A DNA stretch of 64,000 nt from Actinomycetota bacterium (lineage in GTDB: Bacteria; Actinomycetota; Thermoleophilia; BMS3ABIN01), in assembly GCA_023382335.1 (NCBI GenBank), contig JAMCPM010000016.1, forward strand, positions 1 to 64,000, written 5' to 3'. The notes under the pieces are model-generated. The model was not told the DNA's origin, searched no databases, and worked only from the letters and a program-made list of their open reading frames with translations. Positions within the stretch are counted from its first letter, which is position 1. Every line of letters begins with the position of its first letter. Below, piece after piece: positions 34,966 to 44,652 of the stretch. The position numbers were made by a program, and so were the translations under genes.

Positions 34966-36876
34966 ATGAATCCGAAAAAGAAAAAAAATACCCAACGGCT
35001 TCAGCCGGACGATCTCATGAAAGAGGCACGGGCTTTGGCAAAGGCCGGCGTGTGGGAGTATGACGTTGAGCTCGGCGAGATGATATGGACGGAAGAGATC
35101 TACGGCATGCTAGGCCTTTCAGCCGATTCCTACGATCCCAATGACATCCAAAAAAGCTTCGAGTTTTGTATTCCGGAGGAAAGGCCTGCCATCAAAGAGG
35201 CGTTTGAAAAAGCGGTCAATGAGGGTCTCCCCTATGACAAGGAAATGCAGCTGATTACCGCCCAGGGCGGTCTGATCTGGACCCGCACGGTCTGCAGGCC
35301 GCAGATTCGCGACGGAAAGGTGGTCAAAGTCGTCGGCAACATAATCGACATTTCCGAGCTGAAGCAGATGGAAGCGGAACTGCGAGTCAGCGAGGAGAAG
35401 TACCGAAGCCTCTTTGAGAACAGCATCGTCGGCATGTACCGCTCAATGCTGGACGGATCAGCCATAATCGATTGCAATGACACGTTTGCTGAGATGTATG
35501 GATACAAGAAAGAAGAGATCATCGGCAAGCCTTCTACAATCGTGTGGGCCAACCCGGACGACCGTAAAGAAGTAGTCAGGCTGCTGAATGAGAACGGTAA
35601 GATCGTGAATTTCGAGGCGGAATTCATTACCAAAAACGGCGAACGTAAAAATATCCTGCTCTCATCGAGGCTCTTCCCTGAATCAGGAATCATCGAGGGC
35701 GTGAATAGTGATATCACCGAGCGCGCTCAGGCCATCATGGCGCTGCGTGAGAGCCAGAGCCGCCTGGCCTCCATTTACGACACAGTCGCGGATATCGTCT
35801 TTCATGCGGCTGTCGAACCCGGGAATCAATTCCGTCTTGTTTCTGTCAACCCGGCATTCGGTAAAAAAACCGGGATACCGTCCGAGGCTATCATCGGCAA
35901 GACCTTGAGCGAGATCGGCACCCAGCCTTCTGCAAACATGTTGCGAAAGTTCCAGCAGGCGATCGCGGAGCACGATATCGTGCGCTGGGAAGAGGAGGCA
36001 GATTTCCCCGCCGGACGGCTGGTCGGCGAGGTCAGCGTGGCTCCGGTCTTCAATGACAGGGGCAAGTGTACGCATCTGGTTGGAATAGTCCACGATGTCG
36101 CCGAATACAAGCGCCTCCAGAAGCAGCTCTTTGAATCACAAAAAATTGACAACATGGGCAGGCTGGCGTCCGGCGTCGCCCACGATTTCAAAAACGACCT
36201 CATCACAATCAAGGGCAACATCGACAAGGCCATGATCGATTTGCCGGAAGGCAGCGCCGCGAGAGCCGGGCTTCAGGCAGCCAGGGATGCATCAGACCGT
36301 GCTGCCAAGCTAGTAGGTCATCTGCTTCTCGCCGGAAGGGACAAGCACTCGGAGTTCACCCCAATCGATCTGAATAAGATTGCTGACGATCTGCTGCAGA
36401 ATTTGGGCCTTTTGATCGGTGAAGGCTACCGGCTCGTCACCGTGTTCGCGGATGATCTGGGCGAAATAGGGGGAGATGCCTCTCATCTCGAACAGGTGAT
36501 CATGAATCTCGTGGTCAACGCCAGAGACGCCATGCCGGGCGGCGGCGACATCACCATAAGCACCTCGAATGAGCCTGTGGACGACAAATTTGTTCTGGGC
36601 AAGGCGAAGTCACACGCTCTGAATTATGTGCGTCTTGCCGTTGCGGATAACGGCGACGGCATGGATGAAGAAACCAGGTCTCATATTTTTGAGCCATTCT
36701 TCACCACAAAGGCAAAAGGAAAAGGAACGGGTCTCGGCCTGTCTGTCGTCTATGGAATCGTTTCAGATCACGGCGGTTGGATAGATGTGGAGAGTGCGCC
36801 CGGGAAGGGATCGATTTTCAACGTCTACCTGCCGGCGGTTGACGGCAAGTCTGAAACGCCTGGCGAGAAACGCTAG
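34966..36876 (+). CDS. PAS-domain sensor histidine kinase
   Basis: A 636-residue soluble kinase without membrane helices. Three PAS domains occupy about 20-135, 140-250 and 258-380 (GVWEYDVELGEMIW; DCNDTFAEMYGYKKEEI; SVNPAFGKKTGIPSEAI). The H-box is GVAHDFKNDLITI (near 400), and the ATPase domain has NLVVNARDAMPGGG, ADNGDGMDEET and GKGTGLGLSVVYGIV. It has no fused receiver domain and no response regulator next to it, so the partner is elsewhere. Confidence 0.93.
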   Translation: MNPKKKKNTQRLQPDDLMKEARALAKAGVWEYDVELGEMIWTEEIYGMLGLSADSYDPNDIQKSFEFCIPEERPAIKEAFEKAVNEGLPYDKEMQLITAQGGLIWTRTVCRPQIRDGKVVKVVGNIIDISELKQMEAELRVSEEKYRSLFENSIVGMYRSMLDGSAIIDCNDTFAEMYGYKKEEIIGKPSTIVWANPDDRKEVVRLLNENGKIVNFEAEFITKNGERKNILLSSRLFPESGIIEGVNSDITERAQAIMALRESQSRLASIYDTVADIVFHAAVEPGNQFRLVSVNPAFGKKTGIPSEAIIGKTLSEIGTQPSANMLRKFQQAIAEHDIVRWEEEADFPAGRLVGEVSVAPVFNDRGKCTHLVGIVHDVAEYKRLQKQLFESQKIDNMGRLASGVAHDFKNDLITIKGNIDKAMIDLPEGSAARAGLQAARDASDRAAKLVGHLLLAGRDKHSEFTPIDLNKIADDLLQNLGLLIGEGYRLVTVFADDLGEIGGDASHLEQVIMNLVVNARDAMPGGGDITISTSNEPVDDKFVLGKAKSHALNYVRLAVADNGDGMDEETRSHIFEPFFTTKAKGKGTGLGLSVVYGIVSDHGGWIDVESAPGKGSIFNVYLPAVDGKSETPGEKR

Positions 36877-36916
36877 AGCCGCCATGGGCGGAAGCGAAAT
36901 TCAAGCGCCTTCTATG

Positions 36917-37489
36917 TCACCTGGGCACGCTGCGACGTTCCCTGAGCGGTGAGACATGGTCTTTGTGAGTTGCCCAGCTCCGTGGCAGTCTCCCTGTCTT
37001 AAGCGCCTCCACGATGCGATCGACGTCTTCAATCGGGAACAATACCTCTTTTTTACTTTTAATGTAGGCCGCGTAACCGCCGTCTAGAACATTGTCCGGC
37101 ATCGGCGTCTTGAATGTGCTGTTCCCCCAGAACATCACAACGGAATGAAACTTGTCGTGATCGATGTGAAGGAATTCAGACAGGCATTTGATGTGCCTGT
37201 AATTCTGGCGTAGCGGATTCTGAAACCTGAATTCCTTGCCGCCGGGAAACGCCTGCGTCCACTCCGCGTCTTTTTCCTTGCCGAAAATCCAGCCGCCCAT
37301 GTTCTTCGATTCGGTCACGAAGATGCCGTAGCACGAAACGATAACATGGTCAATCTGCGTGGTTCCGGTGGGAGCCAGGATTGTGATGTTGTTGAGCTCA
37401 CGATACACATGCTTGTCAAGCATTAACTTTTGAGCGATAGAGCTCAGAGCTTCACCGTAGAATCCTTTGAAAAAGGATCTCAGACCCAT
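36917..37489 (-). CDS. NERD-domain (nuclease-related) protein
   Basis: A 190-residue protein starting at ATG 37489. The NERD core is visible: TTQIDHVIVSCYGIFVTESK followed by GGWIFGKEKDAEW and FQNPLRQNYRH, matching the D...(E/Q)xK arrangement of restriction-endonuclease-like folds. Such proteins are small soluble suspected nucleases of unknown role. It is convergent with the histidine kinase. Confidence 0.85.
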   Translation of the reverse strand: MGLRSFFKGFYGEALSSIAQKLMLDKHVYRELNNITILAPTGTTQIDHVIVSCYGIFVTESKNMGGWIFGKEKDAEWTQAFPGGKEFRFQNPLRQNYRHIKCLSEFLHIDHDKFHSVVMFWGNSTFKTPMPDNVLDGGYAAYIKSKKEVLFPIEDVDRIVEALKTGRLPRSWATHKDHVSPLRERRSVPR

Positions 37490-37686
37490 GCCGCCAATGC
37501 CCCCTTAGGTGTATCGCGGTGCGCGATACCAATGCTTTGTAACCGCCGCTTGCCTGGTTCTCTTGCATCGGAACTCCGGGTTGAAAATATGAATCTTCAC
37601 GAAAACGTCACACATTCGTCACCTCCCCTTCACGCCTGCTGGCGATAATGGATGTGTAAGCCAAAGAACAAAAGGAACGGGGGCGC

Positions 37687-37748
37687 TAACAGCCCGGCCC
37701 TAATCCTTCTTAATAATCAATTCATCATTTCTTCACACTGGGCTGTTA
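37687..37748. promoter_or_regulatory. Long-range inverted repeat before the Met-rich secreted gene
   Basis: TAACAGCCC (37687-37695) and GGGCTGTTA (37740-37748) are perfect 9-bp inverted copies 44 nt apart, ending shortly before the GGAGG of the gene at 37782. It may be a double operator or a hairpin in the 5' leader. Confidence 0.35.
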
Positions 37749-37781
37749 AATTGCAGATGCAACGATAGAGGAGGTGAGAGA

Positions 37782-38279
37782 ATGTTCAAAATCGCACTAA
37801 TAGGCACGGTTTCAGTGATATTACTACTGGCGGCGGGCACAATCGCTTCCGCCAAGGGAATCGGCCCCACCAGCGGCGGCAACGGCCACACAGTTAATGA
37901 CGCCGCTATCGTCGCGAGAATGACTACCGGTCAGACGGCCACAAGCGGAACGGCCATGCCCACCACGAGCGGAACCATGGCAGGCTACGTAGCAAATGCT
38001 GCCAACCAGATGAGTAGCGCTCGCGCAGCGCAGATGGCGGCCGCCGCTCAGACGCACATGCAACAGGCGACCGGGACTGACCCGGGTTATGGCATGCAGT
38101 CCGGAAGCACCGGACCCAGCTATATGGGAACCGGCACCAGTGGCACGGCTTCCGGCGGGTCCATGATGGGACCGTCGACTACAGGCACGACTACAGGCAA
38201 TACGGGTAGCACCACTCACATGGGAACAACCGGCGGCAGCACGACTCGTGCTGGCAGCGGCTCCATGATGACGAGGTAA
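37782..38279 (+). CDS. Secreted low-complexity Met/Thr/Gly-rich protein
   Basis: A 165-residue protein starting at ATG 37782 behind GAGGAGGTGAGAGA. It has a signal peptide cleaved around ASA-KG (about 24) and then low-complexity sequence rich in Gly, Thr, Ser and Met with scattered His (GTAMPTTSGTMAGYV; QTHMQQ; SGSMMTR). There are about 17 methionines and no cysteine. Met/His-rich exported chains can bind Cu(I)/Ag(I), but that is only an inference from composition. Confidence 0.65.
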   Translation: MFKIALIGTVSVILLLAAGTIASAKGIGPTSGGNGHTVNDAAIVARMTTGQTATSGTAMPTTSGTMAGYVANAANQMSSARAAQMAAAAQTHMQQATGTDPGYGMQSGSTGPSYMGTGTSGTASGGSMMGPSTTGTTTGNTGSTTHMGTTGGSTTRAGSGSMMTR

Positions 38280-38563
38280 AGAATCGTATCGGGTCCGGCG
38301 GAGTCGCAGTTGGCGGCTCCGCTGCCTCCTCCAGCGGCGTGCCTATCTCACGCCAGAAATCTTCAAATCCGGCCGCGGCAAATCACTTCGCAGAAAATCT
38401 GATTGCAAAATTACCCGGTTGCCGTTTTTTCATTCCGGTCCCGTTCGTCAATACCATTGTGTCCGCGAGCGCTCGCCGTTGACGCCTCCATCCCGCCAGA
38501 GTAGTATCAAGACCCGGGCCGATCGGCACCATTTTGGTCTTGAATTATGGTGGATGGCGTCAG

Positions 38564-38866
38564 ATGAGATTATTTGAAGAGATATCGATTCTTCTCTTGA
38601 TGGCGTTGACGTTCCTGGTGATGCCATCTATCTGTGCGATCGTCGCCAAGAAAAGAAACAGGAGCCCGTCAGGCTGGTTTTTGCTGGGCTTTATTGGAGC
38701 CTACACGCTGATAGTCCTGCTTCTCCTGCCGCCTGCTGGCGGAGCTGCGGCAAGCTATAAGCAGTTGATAAAAAGCCGGGCGGTGATAGTGATCACCTCG
38801 ATTTACGCCTTCTCCATTGCCGGCCTCTTAACTTTCTTCGCAGTGGAATTGCTAACCGCGAAATAA
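38564..38866 (+). CDS. Small membrane protein, unknown
   Basis: A protein of about 100 residues with three hydrophobic helices; between the first two is AKKRNRSPSGWFLLGFIGAY, a loop common to small PLDc_N-like or superinfection-like membrane proteins. ATG 38564 is preferred over TTG 38534; neither has a strong ribosome site. The 284-bp gap upstream of it shows nothing recognisable. Confidence 0.55.
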   Translation: MRLFEEISILLLMALTFLVMPSICAIVAKKRNRSPSGWFLLGFIGAYTLIVLLLLPPAGGAAASYKQLIKSRAVIVITSIYAFSIAGLLTFFAVELLTAK

Positions 38867-38964
38867 TTTCCTTTTGCACCATGGGGAACAAACCCGGGTA
38901 GTTTTCTTCAACCTGCCGGCGGGAACCACCTGGCAACACGGCTAACTCCTCCAGGTCGATCCTG

Positions 38965-39399
38965 TCAGCTGACTTTTCTCATCAGCCCTCGGCTCAGAAA
39001 AGCGGCCCAGGCGACTCCCGCAAGCGACACCACGATCAGGATGACATCGAGGCCGGTGCGCAGCCCCTCGGAAAGATTCCTGACGGCGACATATATGGTC
39101 AGAATGGCGGCGAAGACCAGGACTATCGCCGCCACCGCGGTCAGGATGGATTCCAGCAAAGACGGTTTTGACACTGTCTTTCTGATGCCGCTTGAAATCA
39201 GGTAAGCAGCCACGGCCAGGGGCAGGACAACGAGCGTGACTACGGCGAAGAAATTGGAGAAGGCGGTATAGTCGGCATTGGAAGTAGAAGAGCCGGCGAA
39301 GAATTCCAGCAGCAACAAAAAGCCGAACAGGGCCAGCACCACGCCCAGGATTATCGAGCCGATCCGAAGCCACGCCGGTCTTTTATTGTCATCTGCCAT
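38965..39399 (-). CDS. Four-helix membrane protein, unknown
   Basis: A 144-residue protein with four predicted membrane helices (about 13-35, 45-65, 83-105, 115-137) and no recognised motif. The ATG 39399 follows AAAGGAAGTCACAA. It is 56 bp beyond the end of ligD on the same strand and could be the last gene of that unit. Confidence 0.6.
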   Translation of the reverse strand: MADDNKRPAWLRIGSIILGVVLALFGFLLLLEFFAGSSTSNADYTAFSNFFAVVTLVVLPLAVAAYLISSGIRKTVSKPSLLESILTAVAAIVLVFAAILTIYVAVRNLSEGLRTGLDVILIVVSLAGVAWAAFLSRGLMRKVS

Positions 39400-39454
39400 T
39401 TGTGACTTCCTTTGATTGAAGTTCAGGCGCCGGCCGGAACAGCCCGATCGGGGC

Positions 39455-42034
39455 CTAAGTCCCGGTCAAAAGCTTCTCTCCCCGCTGAAGCGCCAGCATC
39501 AGGTCCTGCTTTTCCGTCAGCACAGGTGCGAACAGGTCCCCTTTTTCCTCGAGCCGGCCGGGAAGGTTCATGATATCGAAATTCCCGGGCCGCAGCTTTC
39601 CTGGCACGAGCTCATCCCAGTCCAGCGGCGTCGAGACCGGCGCTCCCGGCTGCGCCCTCACCGAATAGACCGAGGCCACGGTCTTGCCCTTGACGTTCTG
39701 CAGGAAGTCCAGATACACATTTCCCTGGCGGCGCGCCGTCGAGGATTCGAGGGTGATCAGGTCGGGCTTTTCCTCCCGGCAGAGCCAGGCGATGATCTGC
39801 GCGAACTGCCTCGCCTGCTCGTATGAATATACAGGACGGACCGGAACATAGATATGGATGCCCGTGGCTCCCGAGGTTTTGGGATAGCCCTTGAGGCCGA
39901 ATTCGGCCAGATGCTTCCTCACCAGCAGCGCTATCTCGATACACTGATCGAAGGCCTCGGGGCCGGGCGGATCGATGTCGAGCACGATGAAATCGGGATT
40001 ATCGGGATGGGGAAGCGCCGAGAGCCAGGGATTCTGTGAGATGCAGGCGATGTTGACTATGAAGTACAGAGCTGGCAGGTCGTCACAGATGACGTAGCGG
40101 ATCTTGCCGCGCTCGCTGTCCGGAGAGAGTATCGTCTCGGTCCTCACCCATGAGGGCGTCTCCGCCGGCGCCTCCTTCTGGAAGAAAGGCTGCGAGCCAA
40201 AACCGTCCGGGTAGCGCTTGAGCGTCAGCGGCCTGCCGCGCAGGTGGGGAATGATGAATGACGACACCCGGTGGTAGTAGTTGATCAGGTCATATTTCCG
40301 GTAGCCCTGCTCGGGCCAGAATATCTTGTCCAGGTGGCTCAGTATCAGGCGCCTGCCGCCGATGGAAACCTCCTGTTTCGCCCCGCGTGGCGGCGGCATG
40401 CCCGGATATACAAAGGGGCGGCCCCCGGGCGCTTCGGCCGGCGGCGCTTCGGCCGTTGCCTCCCCAGCCGGCGGCGCTTCGGCCGCCACCCCTTTCTCCA
40501 CCGCAGTTTTTTCCGCCGGCGCGGCCTCCGTTGAGGTTTCCTTGATCACGTCTCCGGGATTGACGTCGGTCCTGAGCCCAAGGAAGACCGGCTGCCTGAG
40601 GCTGCCCTCGCGGGTCCATTCCGCGAACTTGATCTCGGCGACCAGCTCCGGCCGGAGCCAGCGGGCGGGCATGTTCGTGACCGGCTTCTCGGCGAATGGC
40701 GGCTGCTGCTGGATCAGCGGTTCCATGCGGGCGTAGAGGTCCGCCAGCGACTGCTCGGTGAAACCGGTGCCGACGTGGCCGGCGTAGACCAACTCGCCGC
40801 CGCGGTAATAGCCGAGCAGCAGGGCGCCGAAACCGGAGCGCCGGCCGCGGGGCCCGGTAAAACCGGCGATGACGAATTCCTGTTGATTCACGGTTTTGAG
40901 TTTGATCCAGTTCCTTGACCTTTTATGCAGATAAGGGCTCGTGCGTTTCTTGGCCATGATGCCTTCCAGACCCCGCTCACGGGCGGCGTTGAAGAATGCT
41001 TCGCCGCTGGTTTCGATCCATTCGCTCAAGCGAATGTGGCGGCTCGGTATCATTATCCGCGCCAGGATCTGCTTGCGGCGCTCCAGGGGCAGGCCGGTCA
41101 GGTCCCGGCCGTTTAAGAAGAGCAGGTCGAAGATGTAATAGTAGGCGGGCGTCTCTTTGGCCACCCGGTCGATGGCCTGGGCTCCTGTCAGGTTGATGCG
41201 TCCCTGCAACAGCTGGAAGCGCGAGACCCCCGCCTCGTCCATTGCGACTATCTCACCGTCGACGACAGCCTCTTCCGCCAGAAAACTCGAGCCGATGTCG
41301 GCCAGCTCAGGGAACCGCTGCCCCAGCTCCTTGCGGTTGCGCGACATGATCTTATGGCTGCCGTCAGCGCCCAGGAACGTGACCGCGCGGATGCCGTCGA
41401 ACTTGATCTCATAGATGAAGTCTTTGGAACTGAAAGGCTCTCTGCCCAGCACCGCCTTCATCGGCGTCACGCCCGCGGGCATCTTTGCAGCCTCGCCCTC
41501 GATGCGCAGGTCCGGATTCAGGCGGCCCTTCTTGTGCAGCAGCACCAGCCAGTTCTCTTCCTTCATCCTCACCAGGCTGAACTCGCCGTCAACTTTTGTC
41601 CCCTGGAGATGGATGGTGAGCTTGCCCTCTTCCATCGATCTGGTGATATCTTCCAGCGGCTCGTAGACGCCGCTGTCCCAGATCTCGACCATGCCGGCGC
41701 CATACTCGCCCGCCGGGATCCCGCCGGCGAAATCGATGTACTCAAGGGGATGGTCTTCGACATGGACGGCCAGCTTGCGGGTATCGTGCGGAGTCGCCAG
41801 CCCCTTGGGGATGGCCCAGGACAGAAGCACTCCCTCATGCTCGAGGCGCAGGTCGTAATGAAGCCTGCGGGCGTCGTGCTTGTGGATGACGAACCGTGGC
41901 TGGGCGCCGGGTTCGGCCGCGGGCTTGCGTCCGCCGGCGGCCTTCGATTCCGGACCGGCCGCCGGGGCCTCCCCGGGTATGGGTTCCGGAGTCGCTCCCT
42001 TCGTGCGCTTGCGCCGGTATTCCTCGAGACTCAC
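39455..42034 (-). CDS. ligD: Multifunctional NHEJ DNA ligase D (PE-LIG-POL)
   Basis: An 859-residue protein starting at GTG 42034. Domain order: 3'-phosphoesterase (RFVIHKHDARRLHYDLRLEH; GEYGAGMVEIWDSG, about 45-170), ATP-dependent ligase with adenylation lysine in FIYEIKFDGIRAV (about 190-490), an Ala/Pro/Glu-rich linker, and an archaeo-eukaryotic primase-type polymerase (LDKIFWPEQGYRKYDLINYY; FIVLDIDPP; SGATGIHIYVPV). This is the Pseudomonas-type order, not the mycobacterial POL-PE-LIG. It joins broken ends with Ku, whose gene ends 10 bp upstream. Confidence 0.96.
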   Translation of the reverse strand: MSLEEYRRKRTKGATPEPIPGEAPAAGPESKAAGGRKPAAEPGAQPRFVIHKHDARRLHYDLRLEHEGVLLSWAIPKGLATPHDTRKLAVHVEDHPLEYIDFAGGIPAGEYGAGMVEIWDSGVYEPLEDITRSMEEGKLTIHLQGTKVDGEFSLVRMKEENWLVLLHKKGRLNPDLRIEGEAAKMPAGVTPMKAVLGREPFSSKDFIYEIKFDGIRAVTFLGADGSHKIMSRNRKELGQRFPELADIGSSFLAEEAVVDGEIVAMDEAGVSRFQLLQGRINLTGAQAIDRVAKETPAYYYIFDLLFLNGRDLTGLPLERRKQILARIMIPSRHIRLSEWIETSGEAFFNAARERGLEGIMAKKRTSPYLHKRSRNWIKLKTVNQQEFVIAGFTGPRGRRSGFGALLLGYYRGGELVYAGHVGTGFTEQSLADLYARMEPLIQQQPPFAEKPVTNMPARWLRPELVAEIKFAEWTREGSLRQPVFLGLRTDVNPGDVIKETSTEAAPAEKTAVEKGVAAEAPPAGEATAEAPPAEAPGGRPFVYPGMPPPRGAKQEVSIGGRRLILSHLDKIFWPEQGYRKYDLINYYHRVSSFIIPHLRGRPLTLKRYPDGFGSQPFFQKEAPAETPSWVRTETILSPDSERGKIRYVICDDLPALYFIVNIACISQNPWLSALPHPDNPDFIVLDIDPPGPEAFDQCIEIALLVRKHLAEFGLKGYPKTSGATGIHIYVPVRPVYSYEQARQFAQIIAWLCREEKPDLITLESSTARRQGNVYLDFLQNVKGKTVASVYSVRAQPGAPVSTPLDWDELVPGKLRPGNFDIMNLPGRLEEKGDLFAPVLTEKQDLMLALQRGEKLLTGT

Positions 42035-42044
42035 GGCCCCGGAC

Positions 42045-42860
42045 TCATGACGCCCGTTTTCTCTTCCGCGCGGGCGCCTCCCCCTTCTCCTGGCGGGCGA
42101 TGCTCTCCTTGAGCGCCCCCATGATGTCGATCACCGGCGCCAGCGGCTCCAGCTCGGGTACGGTGATCTCCTTGCCCTCGATCTTCTGGTTGATGATCCT
42201 CAGCAGCTCGTCGCGGTACTCGTCGCGCTGGGCCTCCAGGTCGAGTTCGCCGGACATCCTGTCGATCAGGCCCTCGGCCAGCTCCAGCTCGTCACCGGCG
42301 AGCTCTATCTCCTCATCCATCCCCGGAAGGTCGGCTGCGGCCCTTACCTCGTCGTGATAGTAGAGGGTCTCCAGGACGAAGGCGCTGTCGACGTTGCGCA
42401 ATAGCGCCAGGTGCTGTTTTTCCCGCAGCACGAATCGCACCAGCGCCGCCTTCTTCTGGTTCGCCATCGCTTTCAGCAGCAGCCGGTAGGCCTTGATGCT
42501 GCTCTCTTCCGGCGCCAGGTAGTAAGACTTCTGGAAGTAGATGGGATCGACCTGGTCCGCCTCCACGAAGCGGACGATCTCGATCGCCCGGCCCTTCCTT
42601 ATCGATGCCCTCGCCGCCTCGAAGTCCTTGTCTTCCATGATCACGAAGCGTCCTTTTTCGAACTCGTAACCCTTGACGATCTCGTCCTGGGACAGGGCCT
42701 TGTTGTCCTTGGGGCAGGTCTTGACCAGGTTGACGGGGGTGTTGTCAGCCTCGTGCAGCATGCGGAACGAGACGCTCTTGCTCCTGATGGCCGGGAAGAG
42801 CTGTATGGGAATGTTGACGAGCCCGAAGCTGATGGGGCCCGACCAGATTGCGCGCGGCAT
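42045..42860 (-). CDS. ku: Non-homologous end-joining protein Ku
   Basis: A 271-residue bacterial Ku: PRAIWSGPISFGLVNIPIQL at the N-terminus, the Ku core with YYLAPEESSIKAYRLLLKAM and LLRNVDSAFVLETLYY, and a C-terminal basic tail ARKRKRAS. ATG 42860 follows GCAGGAGGAAGGCC. It binds broken DNA ends and recruits LigD; the two genes are adjacent and co-directional. Confidence 0.96.
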   Translation of the reverse strand: MPRAIWSGPISFGLVNIPIQLFPAIRSKSVSFRMLHEADNTPVNLVKTCPKDNKALSQDEIVKGYEFEKGRFVIMEDKDFEAARASIRKGRAIEIVRFVEADQVDPIYFQKSYYLAPEESSIKAYRLLLKAMANQKKAALVRFVLREKQHLALLRNVDSAFVLETLYYHDEVRAAADLPGMDEEIELAGDELELAEGLIDRMSGELDLEAQRDEYRDELLRIINQKIEGKEITVPELEPLAPVIDIMGALKESIARQEKGEAPARKRKRAS

Positions 42861-43004
42861 GGCCTTCCTCCTGCGGATATATTAGGGAAATTAAATATTC
42901 CCACGGAGGATGGCTATAAAACCAGCGGCGGCCGGCATCCTGCCCGAAAGTCGCCGGGATGGCGCCGCTTTCAGGGAGTCAATGTTTCCGGAATTCCGCC
43001 GCTT

Positions 43005-44495
43005 TCAGGGAGTTACGGTGGCGGTTCCAGTGTTTCCCATTGTGTCCTGGGGCTGGCCGTCGGCGCCCGGGGCGCCGGCCTCGAGATCGGCGGTACTGGT
43101 GGAGACGCGCGTGATGACACCCTTCCTGGTGTCCTTTAGGAATACGTCAGACTTGTTGTTCGTGTCGCCCGCGACCAGGTTGGCGGCCTCGGAATCAAAG
43201 GCGGCGAAGAGGGCGTCGCCCGAGATCGAGACCATATGGCTCCTGCCCAGGGCCTGGACGCCGCTCGAGCTGGAGGAGATCAACTGGATGGCGCCGGTCT
43301 GGGTGTCCTTGAGAAAGATATCGGTCTTGCCGCTGGCCTGGTTGGCGTCGCCGGCGACCAGGTTGGAGGCGTCAGAGCTGAATCCCACGAAGCGGCCGTC
43401 GGCGGAGACAGATATGGATTCGTAGCTGTCCTCGTCACCCTCGACTCCGGCGGCGCTCGCGGACACCAGGGCGATGGCGCCGGACTGGGTGTCCTTGATG
43501 AAGACATCGCGCTTGCCGTTGCTGTCGTCGGGCACCAGGTTGCTAGCACCCGACTCGAAAGCGACGAAGCGGCCGTTGGCGGATATTGCCAGGGAAGTGT
43601 AGCCGCTGGCGGCATCGCCCTGGGCGCCGGAGGCATCGGTGGAGACCCGCGTCAGTGCGCCGGTCTGGGTGTCCTTGAGAAAGACGTCGGTCTTGCCGTT
43701 GGTGTCGCCGGGAGCCAGTGAGCTCGCCAGCGAACGGAAAGCCACAAAGCGGCCGTCGGCCGAGAGTGAGGGAGCGTCGCTGTCGTCGTCGCCCTGCGAA
43801 CCGTCGGCGCCGGCCGAGACCAGCGAGACCGCTCCGGTCTGCATATCCTTGAGGAAGACATCGGTCTTCGCGTTGGTGTCGCCCGGCACGAGATTGGTGG
43901 CCGCCGAACTGAAGGCGACAAAGCGGCCGTCGGCCGAGATGGCGCCATGCTGGCTGGAATTGTTGCCCTGCACGCCGGCGGCTGAAGCTGAAACCAGCCT
44001 GGTCGTTCCCGCATCGAGATCCTTGATGAAGACATCGGGACAGTTGATATTGGTGCCGCTGGCGGAGACGCACTGGCTGTTGTTGTCGCCCTGGACGATA
44101 TTCGTCGAGGCCGAGTCGAAGACCACGAAGCGGCCGTTTCCGGAGATGGAGGGATTATCGCTGTCACGGTTGCCGTTGACGCCCTCGGAGCTGGTAGAAA
44201 CGCGGGTGGTGACGCCGGTGCGGGCATCCTTGATGTAGATGCTGCGTGCGCCGTTGGTGCTTCCCACGACAAGGTTGGTGGCTTCGGACTTGAAGGCGAT
44301 TAAGCGGCCGTCTGCGGAGATCGAGGGGCTGGAGCTGGCGGCGTCGCCCTGAACCTCGGGAGGGATGGTCGTGCGCACCTGGGTCTCGACAGTCATGGCC
44401 GTCTCACTGCATCCGCTCGAGGCCAGAGCCAGAATCGCCAATAAAAAGGCCGCCGCCAGAGCGGTGACCGCTGCCGCAGACTTATTCCTCTTCAA
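43005..44495 (-). CDS. TolB-like beta-propeller lipoprotein
   Basis: A 496-residue protein starting at TTG 44495 behind AAGGAGGAAGCG; the longer open frame upstream is not supported. The lipobox is LASSGC. Seven to eight repeats of about 55-60 residues carry SISADGRFVAF, ATNLVPGDTN and DVFLKDTQTGA, the PD40/TolB blade signature, giving a closed propeller. The tail is Ala/Gly/Thr-rich. It probably binds a partner or polymer at the cell surface. Two copies of CCGCTTTCAGGGAGT, at its 3' end and 33 bp further, form a short direct repeat. Confidence 0.88.
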   Translation of the reverse strand: MKRNKSAAAVTALAAAFLLAILALASSGCSETAMTVETQVRTTIPPEVQGDAASSSPSISADGRLIAFKSEATNLVVGSTNGARSIYIKDARTGVTTRVSTSSEGVNGNRDSDNPSISGNGRFVVFDSASTNIVQGDNNSQCVSASGTNINCPDVFIKDLDAGTTRLVSASAAGVQGNNSSQHGAISADGRFVAFSSAATNLVPGDTNAKTDVFLKDMQTGAVSLVSAGADGSQGDDDSDAPSLSADGRFVAFRSLASSLAPGDTNGKTDVFLKDTQTGALTRVSTDASGAQGDAASGYTSLAISANGRFVAFESGASNLVPDDSNGKRDVFIKDTQSGAIALVSASAAGVEGDEDSYESISVSADGRFVGFSSDASNLVAGDANQASGKTDIFLKDTQTGAIQLISSSSSGVQALGRSHMVSISGDALFAAFDSEAANLVAGDTNNKSDVFLKDTRKGVITRVSTSTADLEAGAPGADGQPQDTMGNTGTATVTP

Positions 44496-44652
44496 CGCTT
44501 CCTCCTTGACGCCACTGTTCCTGGGGAATTTGGAACCCCGGTCATGGTTATCCGAAGCGGAATTCCAGGAGCTACCGTATAGCGAAAGGGTGCTAATCGT
44601 CAATAAAGATGATATTTTTCCTCGTGTCCCCCCAAATACGGAGGTAGAAAAA

